Below, in pieces: positions 44,052-54,121 of a stretch of DNA of 64,000 nt. Location: positions 41,421 to 105,420 of the forward strand of contig JBCCRM010000017.1 of assembly GCA_039513195.1 (NCBI GenBank), written 5' to 3'. The translations under genes were made by a program, and so were the position numbers. The stretch is from Thermohalobaculum sp039513195. GTDB lineage: Bacteria > Pseudomonadota > Alphaproteobacteria > Rhodobacterales > Rhodobacteraceae. The first letter of the stretch is position 1, and the number at the start of each line of letters is the position of its first letter. The notes under the pieces were generated by a model. That model was given only the letters and a program-made list of their open reading frames with translations, did not search any database and was not told where the DNA came from.

Positions 44052-47000
44052 TCACTCCGCCGCTTGACGCAGGGGCGTGGGCGCAGATTTCAGCTCTGCC
44101 AGCAGCACTTCCCGCGTTTCTGCCGCCGCCTGGGCATTACGCTCCTTCACATGGCCGAAGCCTCGGATCTCCAGCGGCAGACGGGCGAGTGCAATCGCGG
44201 CCTCCGGATGGGTAGCGGTCGCCTCCATCGCGGTCTGCATGTCGCGCTCGTAGGTCGTGATCAGGCGCCTCTCCATACGCCGTTCCGCTGTGTAGCCGAA
44301 CGGATCGAGGGGCGTGCCGCGCAGAATCTTGCCTTTGGCAAGCAGTTTAAACGCCCGCATCATCCAAGGCCCGAATTCGGTTTTCACCGGCTTGCCCTCC
44401 GCATCCCGCCGCCCGAGCAGGGGCGGCGCGAGGTGAAAGGTCACCTTCCCCACTCCGTCGAAATTCTCGGCAAGGGCCTGTTGCAGCGTCTCTGCATGCA
44501 GGCGCGCGACCTCGTACTCGTCCTTGTAGGAAAGGAGCTTGAAGTATCCCTCGGCCACGGCTTCGGCAAAACCGTCGGCGCCGCTGGCGTCCTCGGCTGC
44601 CTTAGCCTGAGAGACAAGGGCGCGGTACCGGTCGGCGCGGCGCCGGTTTTGGTATCCGACCAGGAAGTCGGCCCGCCGCTCGATTTTGTCGTCCAGGCTC
44701 TCCTCGACGATTTCGGCTTCGCCGAGCGCCGCCTGTGCTTGCGCGGCATGTGCCACAGCCCAGCGGCCGACCTCGAAAGCGCGCAGATTGCCCTCGACCC
44801 CCGCACCATTGAGCGCGATCGCCCGCCTGATCGCGGCGCCCGAGAGCGGTACCCGGCCCGCCTGCCAAGCCGCGCCGAGCATCAGCACATTGGCGAAAAT
44901 CGCATCGCCCATCAGCCGCTCGGCCAGCCGGGTCGCGTCGATCATTGTGACCGCATCCGCCCCGACCCGACGCTCTACCGCCAGACGCATCGCCGCCATT
45001 GGCAGCGAAAAGCCGGTATTGTGGGTGAACTCGCCCGTTACGATTTCGGCCGTGTTGCAGAGGACCCCGGTCCGCCCGCGCTCCATCGCTTCCATCGCTT
45101 TCGGCCCTGCGGTAACCACAAGGTCGCCGCCGATCACCGCATCGGCCTCGCCGACCGCGATCCTGACCGCTTTGATGTCGGCGGGCGAAGGCGCGATCCG
45201 GCAGTGAATGGCCACCGCACCGCCCTTTTGCGCAAGGCCGGCCATCTGCATTTCGGACGCGCCCTTGCCCTCCAGATGCGCCGCCATGGACAATAGCGCG
45301 CCGACCGTGACAACGCCGGTGCCACCGACCCCGGTGATCAGGATGTTGTAGGGCCGGTCGAGCGCGGGCAGCACCGGCTCCGCCATCTCCGGCAGATCGA
45401 CCGCTGCCGCGGCCTTCCGCTTGGGCACTGCCCCCTCCACTGTCACAAAGCTGGGACAGAAGCCTTTGAGGCAGGAGAAATCCTTGTTGCAGGCGGACTG
45501 GTCGATCTGGCGCTTGCGGCCCAGGGGCGTCTCAAGCGGCAAGATCGCCACGCAGTTCGACTGTGCGCCGCAATCGCCGCAGCCCTCGCAGACGCTGGGA
45601 TTGATGAAGACACGCGTGTTCGGGTCCGGGAATGTGCCGCGTTTGCGCCGGCGCCGTTTCTCCGCCGCACAGGTCTGGATGTAAAGGATGACCGTCACCC
45701 CCCCGATCCCGGCGAGCTCCCGCTGCACCGCCATCAAGTTCTCACGGGGCTGCACTGGCACGGTGTCCGGCAGGTCCGGTCGCTCCTCCTTTTCATCGAT
45801 CACCGCAACCACGCGCTTCGCGCCGGCTGCAATCACCTCGTTCGCGATTTGCACCGGCGGTAGGCCGCCGTCATGGCTTTGCCCGCCTGTCATCGCGACC
45901 GCGTCATTGTAGAGGATCTTAAAGGTGATGTTCGTCCCCGCCGCGATCGCCGCCCGGATCGCCATCAGGCCGGAGTGGTTGTAGGTGCCGTCGCCCAAAT
46001 TCTGGAACACATGCGGGCGCTGGGAGAACAGGCTTTCACCGACCCAGTTCGCACCCTCGCCGCCCATATGGGTAAAGCCCTCGGTCTCCCGATCCATCCA
46101 TTGGGCCATGTAGTGGCAGCCGATGCCGGCATAGGCGCGGCTCCCCTCCGGCACTTTGGTCGAGCTGTTATGGGGGCAGCCCGCGCAGAACCAGGGCTTG
46201 CGTTGCGCCAGTTGCGGCTGGTTGCTGTCCTCCTGCAGCCGGTCGAGCCGCGCGAGCGCGCCGGCGATCCGTCCATCCTCGATCCCCTCGCGGCCCATGA
46301 CACGGGCGAGACCGCGGGCGATCACGGTAGGGTTGAGGTCCATCTTCACGGAGAAAAGCAGCTCGCCCGCCTGATCCTTCCAGCCGACAACGCGGGGCCG
46401 GTCAGGGCGGTTGTAGAGCACCTCCTTGACCTGGGTCTCGAGGATCGCGCGCTTCTCCTCCACCACAATCAGGAGGTCGAGGCCCGCCGCCCAGTTGGAC
46501 AGCGCCTCTGATTCCAGTGGCCAGACCATGCCGATTTTATAGGTGGTGAGCCCCAAGCTGCGGCAGGCCGCGTCGTCGAGGCCCAGCATCTCCAGCGCAT
46601 AGGCGAGGTCGAACCAGCTCTTGCCTGCGGCCGCGATCCCGATCCGCGCACGGGGCGCGCCATGGACCCTCCGATCCAGCCGGTTGGCCCTTGCATAGGC
46701 CTGGGCCGCGAAGCGCTTGAAATCGACCATCCGCGCTTCCTGGTTGCGGGGACCCAGCAGCTTATCCTCCAGCCGGATGTTCAGCCCGTCCGGCGGCATG
46801 TCGAAATCCTGGGGCAGCACGATCTGCAGCCGGTGGGGGTCGCCATCGACCACAGCGGTCGATTCCACCGTGTCCTTCAGGCACTTGATCCCAACCCAAA
46901 GGCCGGAGTAGCGGCTGAGCGCCCAGCCATGGAGCATGACGTCGATGAGCTCTCCGACCCCTGCTGGCGAGAGGATCGGCATCATCGCATCCATCATCGC

Positions 47001-47483
47001 CATGTCGGACTGATGCGCGGTCGTGGAGCTTTCGCAGGTGTGGTCGTCCCCCATCGCCGCCAGCACGCCGCCATACTTCGAGGTGCCCGCGAAATTGGCG
47101 TGCCGGAACACGTCGCCGCAGCGGTCGACTCCCGGTCCCTTGCCATACCAAAGGCCAAAGACGCCTTGATGCATGCCCTCGCCGCGCAACTCGGCCTGCT
47201 GGCTGCCCCAGAGCGCGGTCGCCGCAAGGTCCTCATTCAACCCGGGCTGAAAGACGACCGGCGCCTCGGCCAGATACTTCTTCGCCTGTGCGAAAGTGCC
47301 GTCCACTGCGCCGAGCGGCGAGCCCCGGTAGCCGGTCACATATCCCGCTGTATCGAGGCCGGCGGCTGCGTCCCGTGCCCGTTGCATCAGCATCGCGCGC
47401 ACCAGGGCTTGCGTGCCGGAGAGCAGGATGGGGCTCTTGGTCAGATCGTAGCGGTCAGAGAGGCGAACATCGCGCAAATCCAT
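44052..47483 (-). CDS. Fused indolepyruvate:ferredoxin oxidoreductase family protein
   Basis: The 1143-residue protein combines what are separate IorA and IorB subunits elsewhere. The N-terminal part has a pyruvate:ferredoxin oxidoreductase-like core (GYVTGYRGSPLGAVD, KPWFCAGCPHNSSTKVPEG, GIGCHYMAQWM and the TPP region MGGEGANWVGE); near residue 630 is a ferredoxin-type cluster VCEGCGDCGAQSNC; near 716 the gamma domain starts with ITGVGGTGVVT; and a C-terminal DUF6537-like extension follows. Such enzymes oxidatively decarboxylate arylpyruvates to acyl-CoA. Aerobic alphaproteobacteria carry this fused form. It is transcribed alone. Confidence 0.93.
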   Translation of the reverse strand: MDLRDVRLSDRYDLTKSPILLSGTQALVRAMLMQRARDAAAGLDTAGYVTGYRGSPLGAVDGTFAQAKKYLAEAPVVFQPGLNEDLAATALWGSQQAELRGEGMHQGVFGLWYGKGPGVDRCGDVFRHANFAGTSKYGGVLAAMGDDHTCESSTTAHQSDMAMMDAMMPILSPAGVGELIDVMLHGWALSRYSGLWVGIKCLKDTVESTAVVDGDPHRLQIVLPQDFDMPPDGLNIRLEDKLLGPRNQEARMVDFKRFAAQAYARANRLDRRVHGAPRARIGIAAAGKSWFDLAYALEMLGLDDAACRSLGLTTYKIGMVWPLESEALSNWAAGLDLLIVVEEKRAILETQVKEVLYNRPDRPRVVGWKDQAGELLFSVKMDLNPTVIARGLARVMGREGIEDGRIAGALARLDRLQEDSNQPQLAQRKPWFCAGCPHNSSTKVPEGSRAYAGIGCHYMAQWMDRETEGFTHMGGEGANWVGESLFSQRPHVFQNLGDGTYNHSGLMAIRAAIAAGTNITFKILYNDAVAMTGGQSHDGGLPPVQIANEVIAAGAKRVVAVIDEKEERPDLPDTVPVQPRENLMAVQRELAGIGGVTVILYIQTCAAEKRRRRKRGTFPDPNTRVFINPSVCEGCGDCGAQSNCVAILPLETPLGRKRQIDQSACNKDFSCLKGFCPSFVTVEGAVPKRKAAAAVDLPEMAEPVLPALDRPYNILITGVGGTGVVTVGALLSMAAHLEGKGASEMQMAGLAQKGGAVAIHCRIAPSPADIKAVRIAVGEADAVIGGDLVVTAGPKAMEAMERGRTGVLCNTAEIVTGEFTHNTGFSLPMAAMRLAVERRVGADAVTMIDATRLAERLMGDAIFANVLMLGAAWQAGRVPLSGAAIRRAIALNGAGVEGNLRAFEVGRWAVAHAAQAQAALGEAEIVEESLDDKIERRADFLVGYQNRRRADRYRALVSQAKAAEDASGADGFAEAVAEGYFKLLSYKDEYEVARLHAETLQQALAENFDGVGKVTFHLAPPLLGRRDAEGKPVKTEFGPWMMRAFKLLAKGKILRGTPLDPFGYTAERRMERRLITTYERDMQTAMEATATHPEAAIALARLPLEIRGFGHVKERNAQAAAETREVLLAELKSAPTPLRQAAE

Positions 47484-47572
47484 CGCGGTCTCCCATGGCC
47501 TGGCTTCGTACTGGCTCAGTATAGGTTAGCCGTTCTGACCTATTTGGCAAGCCTCAAGGTCTTTGAATGCAA

Positions 47573-48700
47573 TCATAGCCCAGCGAGACGCTCCTGGTAG
47601 CCGGGATCTGAGACTGGCGCCTCTTCCCGCTCGTCTTCGCCGAAATCTAGGGTTTCCAGGCGTGCGCCCCGGCGGCCCGCCTTTTCCGCCGACAGGCGCA
47701 GTCCTTCGAGATCCTGCTGCGCTTGTGCAAAGTGCCTGTCGAGCTGACCCACCCGTTCGCCCATCCGCGCCAGGTCCTTAGTCAACAGGCCGAGCTCCCG
47801 GCGGATCCGCGATGCCTCCTCCCGCAAGCGGACATCTTTCAGGACCCCGCGCAGCGTGGTCAGAACCGCCATGGCAGTGGAGGGGGAGACGACCCAGACC
47901 TGCCGTTCGAACCCGTAACGCACCGTCTCGGCGTGGTTCGCATGTAGTTCAGCGTAGACCGCCTCCGACGGCAGGAACAGCAACGCCTGATCGGCGGTTT
48001 CCTGGGGCAGCAGATACCGTTCCGCGATCGCGTCGATATGGGCGCGCAGCGCGGTGCGCAGGGCGCGGGTGGCATCGGCTTTTTCGCGCTCGGTCTGCGC
48101 CTCGACCAGCGCGTGATAGGCCTCCAGCGGGAACTTTGCGTCGATGGCGATCGAACCCGGCGGGTCGGGCAGGCGCACCAGGCAATCGATCCGGCGCCCG
48201 TTCGACAGCGTGACTTGGAAGTCGGCGCTGGCAGGCGGCAAGGCCAAGGTTACGATATCGCGCAGTTGCACCTCGCCGAACGCGCCGCGGGCCTGCTTGT
48301 TCGACAGGATGTCCTGCAGGCCGAGGACGTCCGTCGACAGCCGCTCGATCTTCTCCTGCGCCCGGTCGATACTGTCCAGGCGCTGTGCCACGGCGCCGAT
48401 GGTCTCTGCCGTGCGCGTGGCATCGCCCGCTAGCCGCCGATCCATCCGCCCGGCGACATCGCTAAGGCGCTGGTCGAAGGTGCCGATCAGGCGGGATTGC
48501 GCCGCCACCTGCGCCTCGGTGATCTGGGTCAGCGCACCGAACAGCCGCTCTTGCCCGCGGGCGATCTCTTCGACATCCCGATATCTTGGCCGGCGGGCCA
48601 GCGCAACGACCGCCAACAGCAGTCCCACGCACAGCACAGCGAGCCACAGGACCGGGTCTGACCCATCGGCGGCCGAGATCCGCTCCAGCAGCGCCTCCAT
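47573..48700 (-). CDS. rmuC: DNA recombination protein RmuC
   Basis: The 375-residue product has a single N-terminal membrane helix (about 17-36), a long coiled-coil region and the RmuC core with GAFGEVQLRDIV, IDAKFPLEAY and LFLPSEAVYAE. RmuC is a predicted nuclease that limits inversion at short inverted repeats. Its ATG shares one base with the mutL stop (TGATG), so it is coupled to mutL. Confidence 0.94.
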   Translation of the reverse strand: MEALLERISAADGSDPVLWLAVLCVGLLLAVVALARRPRYRDVEEIARGQERLFGALTQITEAQVAAQSRLIGTFDQRLSDVAGRMDRRLAGDATRTAETIGAVAQRLDSIDRAQEKIERLSTDVLGLQDILSNKQARGAFGEVQLRDIVTLALPPASADFQVTLSNGRRIDCLVRLPDPPGSIAIDAKFPLEAYHALVEAQTEREKADATRALRTALRAHIDAIAERYLLPQETADQALLFLPSEAVYAELHANHAETVRYGFERQVWVVSPSTAMAVLTTLRGVLKDVRLREEASRIRRELGLLTKDLARMGERVGQLDRHFAQAQQDLEGLRLSAEKAGRRGARLETLDFGEDEREEAPVSDPGYQERLAGL

Positions 48701-50550
48701 CAGCGCCGCTCGAACAACCGTTCGAGATCCGCGAGGCTCAGATGGATATGCGTCGGGCGGCCGTGGTTGCAGGTGGCGCTGTTCGGCGTCGCCTCCATCT
48801 CGCGGAGAAGGGCGTTCATCTCCTCAGCCCCCAGGCGGCGCCCCGAGCGCACCGAGCCGTGGCAGGCAATGCGGGAGAGGACGGCGTCGATCCGCGATTT
48901 CAGCCCGTCGGCGGTACCCAGATCAGCCAATTCGTCCGCGATGTCGCGCACGAGCCCTGTGACATCCGGCTGGCCGAGTATCGCTGGGATCTCCCGAACC
49001 GCCACAGCACCGGGACCGAAGGGTTCGACAATCAGACCGAGACCGGCCAGATCTTCGGTGGCCTCCAACAGACGGTCGGCATCGGCGCCGATCTCCACGA
49101 TTTCTGGGATCAACAGCGCTTGGCGCGCGATCCCTGCGGCGCCAATCTGCGTCTTGAGCGCTTCGTATACCAGGCGCTCATGGGCGGCATGCTGGTCGAT
49201 GAGGACAATCCCCTCTGCCGTCTGCGCGATGATGTAGTTGCCATGAACCTGCGCTCGCGCGACGCCCAGCGGCAATGCCGAGAGCGCACCGTCCGGCTGT
49301 TCCGGGGCGGTGGGTTCCGGTTCCACTAAGGCTTGCGGCTCGGCGTTTGGTGCGTCGACATGACCCCAGGCCCAGGCTTCCGCTTCGCGAAAGCCGGGGC
49401 TCGCGGGCGTGGGATCGCTCCGCCGGTAGCGGGCCTGATAGATCGGTGCCGCGGGTGCGGGTGCGAGGGTGCCGAGCGCTGCTTCGGATACCAGGCGCGC
49501 GCCGCTGCACCCGGTCTCGGCTAGCGCGTGGCGCAGGCCCGCAACGATCAATCCGCGGACCGAGCCCGGCGCCCGGAACCGGACCTCGGCCTTTGCCGGG
49601 TGGACATTGACGTCGACCAGCGTTCGGTCGCAGTCGATGAACAGCACCGCGGCTGGGTGACGGTCCCGGCTCAGCACATCCGCATAAGCGGCGCGCAGCG
49701 CGCCGGTGAGCTGTTTGTCCCGCACGGGCCGGCCGTTGACGAAGAAATATTGCGCCACAGCGGCACCCTTGCTCGCCGCCGGCAGCCCAGCGAGGCCGTG
49801 CAGACGATAGCCTTCCCGCTCCGCATCGATGCCGATGGCGTTGTCGAGAAACCTGGGGCCCAGCACCGTGCCGATCCGGGCGTTCCGCGCATCCAACAAC
49901 GCCGGGTCCTGCGCCTCGGCCCGGAAGAGCGGCTGCCCGCCATCCGCCTCGCGGAGGGTCAGGCGGATCCCCGGCTCCGCCATTGCCAAGCGGCGGATCA
50001 CGTCGCTGACAGCCCGGCTTTCGGACGCGGAGGAGCGGAGGAATTTCAACCGCGCAGGCGTTGCGAAGAACAGCTCCCGCACCTCGACGGTTGTGCCGGG
50101 TCCCCGCGGCGCTGGCCGCGGTGCCCCGAAAGTCCCACCACGAACCGAGACCTGCCATGCCTCCGCGGTGCCAACGGCGCAGGAGGTGACCGTCAGATCC
50201 GCGATAGAGCCGATCGAAGGCAGCGCCTCCCCCCGAAACCCGAAACTTCGGATGTTCACCAGATCGGCGCCGTCGATCTTCGAGGTCGCGTGCCGCTCCA
50301 CGGCCAGCGGCAGCTCTTCGACCGGGATGCCGAGACCGTTGTCGGCCACGCGGATCAGCGTCTTGCCGCCATCCCCGATCGTGATCTCGATGTCGCTGGC
50401 ACCGGCATCGATGGCGTTCTCGACGAGCTCCTTTACCACAGAGGCGGGGCGTTCGATCACCTCGCCCGCCGCGATCTGGTTCGCGGTCGCCTCCGGTAGG
50501 CGGCGGATCTCGGCTCGCCGACCCTCTATCTTGGGGTTCAGATCATTCAT
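48700..50550 (-). CDS. mutL: DNA mismatch repair endonuclease MutL
   Basis: The 616-residue protein has the N-terminal GHKL ATPase (ENAIDAGASD, DNGLGI, GFRGEALPS) and a C-terminal dimerisation/endonuclease part with DQHAAHERLVYE (about 448-460) and the later ACHGSVRSGRR and CNHGRPTHI motifs, so it is the nicking type of MutL. It passes mismatch signals from MutS to strand removal. It is followed by rmuC. Confidence 0.97.
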   Translation of the reverse strand: MNDLNPKIEGRRAEIRRLPEATANQIAAGEVIERPASVVKELVENAIDAGASDIEITIGDGGKTLIRVADNGLGIPVEELPLAVERHATSKIDGADLVNIRSFGFRGEALPSIGSIADLTVTSCAVGTAEAWQVSVRGGTFGAPRPAPRGPGTTVEVRELFFATPARLKFLRSSASESRAVSDVIRRLAMAEPGIRLTLREADGGQPLFRAEAQDPALLDARNARIGTVLGPRFLDNAIGIDAEREGYRLHGLAGLPAASKGAAVAQYFFVNGRPVRDKQLTGALRAAYADVLSRDRHPAAVLFIDCDRTLVDVNVHPAKAEVRFRAPGSVRGLIVAGLRHALAETGCSGARLVSEAALGTLAPAPAAPIYQARYRRSDPTPASPGFREAEAWAWGHVDAPNAEPQALVEPEPTAPEQPDGALSALPLGVARAQVHGNYIIAQTAEGIVLIDQHAAHERLVYEALKTQIGAAGIARQALLIPEIVEIGADADRLLEATEDLAGLGLIVEPFGPGAVAVREIPAILGQPDVTGLVRDIADELADLGTADGLKSRIDAVLSRIACHGSVRSGRRLGAEEMNALLREMEATPNSATCNHGRPTHIHLSLADLERLFERR

Positions 50551-50634
50551 GCCACCATTGATAGCATGCCTGGCCTGTCTGCCAACCCGTCTTCTTGGGC
50601 AGGGGATGGGCGGGACCGCAGCCCCGCCCTCTGA

Positions 50635-51939
50635 TCACAGGCCCGCGGGCTTCCCGACCACCACGATGGACAGCGCATCTGGGTCCATCAGCCGTCCTGC
50701 GACCCGCTCGATGTCCTCGACGGTCACCGCCTCGATCAGCCCATTGCGGATCTCGAGATAGTTCGAGCCGAGCCCTTCCTCCTGCATGAACACCAAGTAG
50801 CGGGCGATCTTGGCGTTGGAATCGAAGCGCAGCGGGAAAGCGCCGGTCAGGTAGCGCTTGGCCTTGCCCAACTCCTCCTCGCTCACACCGTCCTCGGCCA
50901 TCCGCCGCCATTCGCCCTGGATCACCTCCAAGCTCTCGCTGATCCGGGCATTGGCCGTCGACACGCCGCCGAGATAGACTGCCGCCTCGTCCAGTGGCGA
51001 TAGATACGCGTAAGTAGAGTAGGCGAGGCCCCGCTTCTCCCGCACCTCGGTGATGAGGCGGGAACTGAAGCCGCCGCCGCCGAGGATATGGTTCATCACG
51101 AAGGCAGGGATGAAGTCGGGATCGTCACGTTTCAGCCCCTGCTGGCCGAAGATCGCCACCGATTGGGGCACGTCGAGCTCTTGCACAAACACGCCCGGCG
51201 GCGGGGCGATCTGCTCGAACTCCGCATCGGGGGTCGCTCCCTCCGGCAACGCGCCCAGGACCCGGTCGACCAAAGCCCCTGCACCCTCGGCGTCAATGGC
51301 GCCGACGACGGCCACATGGACACCGGTCCGGCGGAGCACGCGGCCATGTGCCGCCGCCAGATCGTCACGGGTGATTGCCGTGACGGTTTCCGCCGAGCCT
51401 TCGCGCGGGCGGCCGTAAGGATGGTCCGGAAAAGCCCGGGCGAACCAGGTCTCTCGCGCCTGTGTGGACGGGTTGGTCTCTTTCTCGGCGATTTGGGACA
51501 GGACTTGGCCGCGGACCCGGGCGATGGCGTTTTCGTCGAACCGCGGCTCGCTCAGCGCCAGGGCCAGCAAGGCGCTCGATGGCTCTAGCTGATCGGCCAG
51601 CATCCGCGCGCTCACCTCAACGCTGTCGCGGCCAGAGGAGAAACCGAACCGTGCCGAGACATCGTCCCGCGCGATGGCGAAGGCAGTGGCGTCGAGATCC
51701 CCCGCGCCTTCCTCGAGCAGCCCGGTCATCAGATTTGTGACGCCTTGCTGGCCTTCAGCATCCAATCGGCTGCCACCGGGAAAGCTGATTTCTAGCGCGA
51801 CGATGGGGATCGACGGCTCCTCGACCAACCAAAACGGGATGCCGCCCGGGCTCGTCCGTTCCTGGATGTCGACAGCCGCAGCCGGCCAAGCGGCCATGGC
51901 CACCGTGGCGGCCGCGATGACGCGTGTGAAAATGCCCAT
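50635..51939 (-). CDS. M16 family peptidase, catalytic-motif-lacking partner
   Basis: The product (434 residues) has a signal peptide (MGIFTRVIAAATVAMAAWPAAA) and the M16 fold, but at the position of HxxEH it reads GVTNLMTGLLEEG, so the zinc site is missing. The second-half motif is present (GGGGFSSRL and VREKRGLAYS), giving the Arg/Tyr pair that completes the active site of partner subunits. It is therefore probably the non-catalytic half of a periplasmic heterodimer with the gene upstream. Its ATG shares one base with that gene's stop. Confidence 0.93.
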   Translation of the reverse strand: MGIFTRVIAAATVAMAAWPAAAVDIQERTSPGGIPFWLVEEPSIPIVALEISFPGGSRLDAEGQQGVTNLMTGLLEEGAGDLDATAFAIARDDVSARFGFSSGRDSVEVSARMLADQLEPSSALLALALSEPRFDENAIARVRGQVLSQIAEKETNPSTQARETWFARAFPDHPYGRPREGSAETVTAITRDDLAAAHGRVLRRTGVHVAVVGAIDAEGAGALVDRVLGALPEGATPDAEFEQIAPPPGVFVQELDVPQSVAIFGQQGLKRDDPDFIPAFVMNHILGGGGFSSRLITEVREKRGLAYSTYAYLSPLDEAAVYLGGVSTANARISESLEVIQGEWRRMAEDGVSEEELGKAKRYLTGAFPLRFDSNAKIARYLVFMQEEGLGSNYLEIRNGLIEAVTVEDIERVAGRLMDPDALSIVVVGKPAGL

Positions 51940-53276
51940 CAGCCTGCCTCCTGCGTGCCCATCAACCAACCGGTGACCGAACGTTCCCGGTCTAGCCATT
52001 TCAGCGCCGCCGACTTCACATCCGCGACGGTGACCGAGCGGACGACATCGGGCCAGCGTTGCACATCCTGCACGGTATGGCCGACAGCCAGTGCCTGGCC
52101 ATAGAGCCGCGCCAACGAGGACTGGTTGTCTTGGGCGAAAATGTAGCTCGCCAGTTGCTTCGACTTGGCGCGCTCCAACTCTTCTTCGGACGGGCCCGTT
52201 TCGACCAGCTCGGCGAGGACCGCATCCATCGCCGCCTCGATTTCGTCCAGCGCAACGCCCTGCGCCGGCACGGCATAGATCCCGAGCTCGGTCGCGTCGC
52301 GGCTGGACGGTGAGTACCAGGCGCCGCTCGCAACCGCATTCGCCTGCTCGACCTCCAGCACCTGGCCGAGGCGCGAGGTAATTCCGGAGCCCAGCACATC
52401 GGCGAACAGGTTCAGGGCGGCGGACTCGACCGGGTTGTCGCCGTCATAGGACGGTACGAGATACTGGCGCAGCACATAGGGCTGGCGCACTCGGGCATCG
52501 CGCATTTCCAGTCGTCGCTCGGCGAGCTGGGGCGGCTCTTGCGGCCGGGCATCCGGCGGGTTGCCGGACGGCTGAAGCGGCCCGTAATGGATCTTGGCCA
52601 GGCGCTCCACCTCCGCGGGGTCGACGGCACCGGCAACGACCAGGAAGGCGTTGTCGGGGGCGTAGAACCGCTCATAGAACGCAAACGCGTCTTCGCGGCT
52701 TAGGGTTTCCATCTCGTGGCGCCAGCCGATGATCGGGACGCCATAAGGGTGGTTCTGGTACAGCGCCGCGCGCAACTGCTCGGAAAACAGCGATTGCGGG
52801 TTGTTGTCGGTGCGCTGGCTGCGCTCCTCCAAGATCACGTCGCGTTCAGTTCGCACCGCTTCTTCGCTCAGGACCAAATCGCGCATCCGGTCGGCTTCCA
52901 TGCGCATCACCAGCTCCAACCTATCCGAGGCGATGCGTTGGAAGTAGCCGGTGTAGTCGTAAGAGGTGAAGGCGTTGTCCTGGCCGCCATTCTCCGCAAT
53001 GATTTTCGAGAACGTGCCTTCGGGGATCTCGTCCGTCCCTTTGAACATCAAATGTTCGAGGAAATGGGCGATACCGGAGGTTCCCCAAGGTTCATCTGCC
53101 GAGCCCACCGGGTACCACACCATATGGGTGACCACGGGCACGCGGTGATCCTCGATCACCACTGCCTGCATACCGTTTTCAAGCTCGAAGGTCGTGACGG
53201 GCGGCTCAGCGACCGCCGGGCTCAACCCAAAAAAGGAAAGGACGAGCCCAAGCTTCGCCGGGGCAGCAATGCGCAT
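51939..53276 (-). CDS. M16 family zinc peptidase (catalytic)
   Basis: The 445-residue protein has a signal peptide (cut near SPAVAEPP) and the catalytic motif HFLEH in GIAHFLEHLMFKG, plus a downstream glutamate in RTERDVILEE. It is an insulinase-type periplasmic peptidase. I chose ATG 53276 because AAGGAG lies 6 bases before it and the signal peptide starts there; the frame runs further to 53492 over low-complexity sequence. With the following gene it forms an active/inactive pair. Confidence 0.95.
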   Translation of the reverse strand: MRIAAPAKLGLVLSFFGLSPAVAEPPVTTFELENGMQAVVIEDHRVPVVTHMVWYPVGSADEPWGTSGIAHFLEHLMFKGTDEIPEGTFSKIIAENGGQDNAFTSYDYTGYFQRIASDRLELVMRMEADRMRDLVLSEEAVRTERDVILEERSQRTDNNPQSLFSEQLRAALYQNHPYGVPIIGWRHEMETLSREDAFAFYERFYAPDNAFLVVAGAVDPAEVERLAKIHYGPLQPSGNPPDARPQEPPQLAERRLEMRDARVRQPYVLRQYLVPSYDGDNPVESAALNLFADVLGSGITSRLGQVLEVEQANAVASGAWYSPSSRDATELGIYAVPAQGVALDEIEAAMDAVLAELVETGPSEEELERAKSKQLASYIFAQDNQSSLARLYGQALAVGHTVQDVQRWPDVVRSVTVADVKSAALKWLDRERSVTGWLMGTQEAG

Positions 53277-53334
53277 GAAGATCTCCTTCGCCGACTGGCG
53301 TTTGCCTCTGGCGGACATAGTGCGCGGAACGCGA

Positions 53335-54027
53335 TTATTCAGCCGCCGCCTCGGGCTCACGGTCGATATAAGCGAACGGATCCTGCGACGGCCGGTCACT
53401 GGTCCCGGCGACGGGGAACTGCTGTGCCCCCTCGGGCGCGGTCTCGCCGTCCTCCTCGGGCGGGGCAGCAGACGGGTCGTTGGGCGCTGCAATCCCCTCC
53501 CGCTGCAGGCGCTGGCTCTCCGCCACCGGTTCCAGCAGCGTTTCTGGATCGGCCTGTTCCTCGTCGCTGAAAGTCAGCAGCTCCAGCAGCGTCGGAGGTT
53601 CATAGGGCCCCTCGGCCTTCGCCTCCTCGGCGGCGATCTGGTCTTCCTCCAACTGAACGCGGATCTCCCGGTCCGATGCGGCGGCATTCGCGGCCTGCAG
53701 CAGCAGCTCCTCGCTCTGGCTCGGTTGCTGGCCCCCAGGTACGGCGACCGGCAGAGTTCCATCGGTGCCGATAAGGGCCGCGATGGCATCTTGGCTCGGG
53801 TTCGGCTCAAGCGGCGAGGGGACCCCGGGCTGAGGTTCGGGTAGCGAGGCGGAAACGGGCAGTTGCAGTGGTTTCCGGGCAATCACCCGGAATTCGTCCG
53901 GCGCGGGCACGCGTGCGCCCATGGCTTCCAACGGATCGCCGACTGTCTCGCATCCGGCGACGAGGACGGCAGCGCCCAGTAGCGCGGCACCGACCCTGGT
54001 CTTTGAGTGCTCAAAAAACCCTGTCAT
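53335..54027 (-). CDS. DUF3035 (BamF-like) lipoprotein
   Basis: The 230-residue product has a lipoprotein signal with lipobox LVAGC, then a conserved stretch GARVPAPDEFRVIARKPL and a long acidic C-terminus. This is the DUF3035 family, linked in alphaproteobacteria with the Bam outer-membrane assembly machinery. ATG 54027 follows GGAGG, and the frame to 54138 overlaps lspA only in an unlikely extension. It follows lspA, which makes sense for a lipoprotein. Confidence 0.9.
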   Translation of the reverse strand: MTGFFEHSKTRVGAALLGAAVLVAGCETVGDPLEAMGARVPAPDEFRVIARKPLQLPVSASLPEPQPGVPSPLEPNPSQDAIAALIGTDGTLPVAVPGGQQPSQSEELLLQAANAAASDREIRVQLEEDQIAAEEAKAEGPYEPPTLLELLTFSDEEQADPETLLEPVAESQRLQREGIAAPNDPSAAPPEEDGETAPEGAQQFPVAGTSDRPSQDPFAYIDREPEAAAE

Positions 54028-54121
54028 GGCGTCGCTCCTCCTTCCCGTACGGCCGACGCGGGGGCCTGTCGCCACTGCGCGGCCCCGTTGGCCGGGGTTA
54101 AAGCAACCTTTCAAAGATTTG

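Noticed and set aside
43050..45296. Very long open frame on the plus strand, about 750 codons
   Set aside because: It runs antisense through the indolepyruvate oxidoreductase gene and through the AEC gene in another frame; GC-rich codon bias gives such shadows. Its translation is rich in Arg, Gly and His and has no family.
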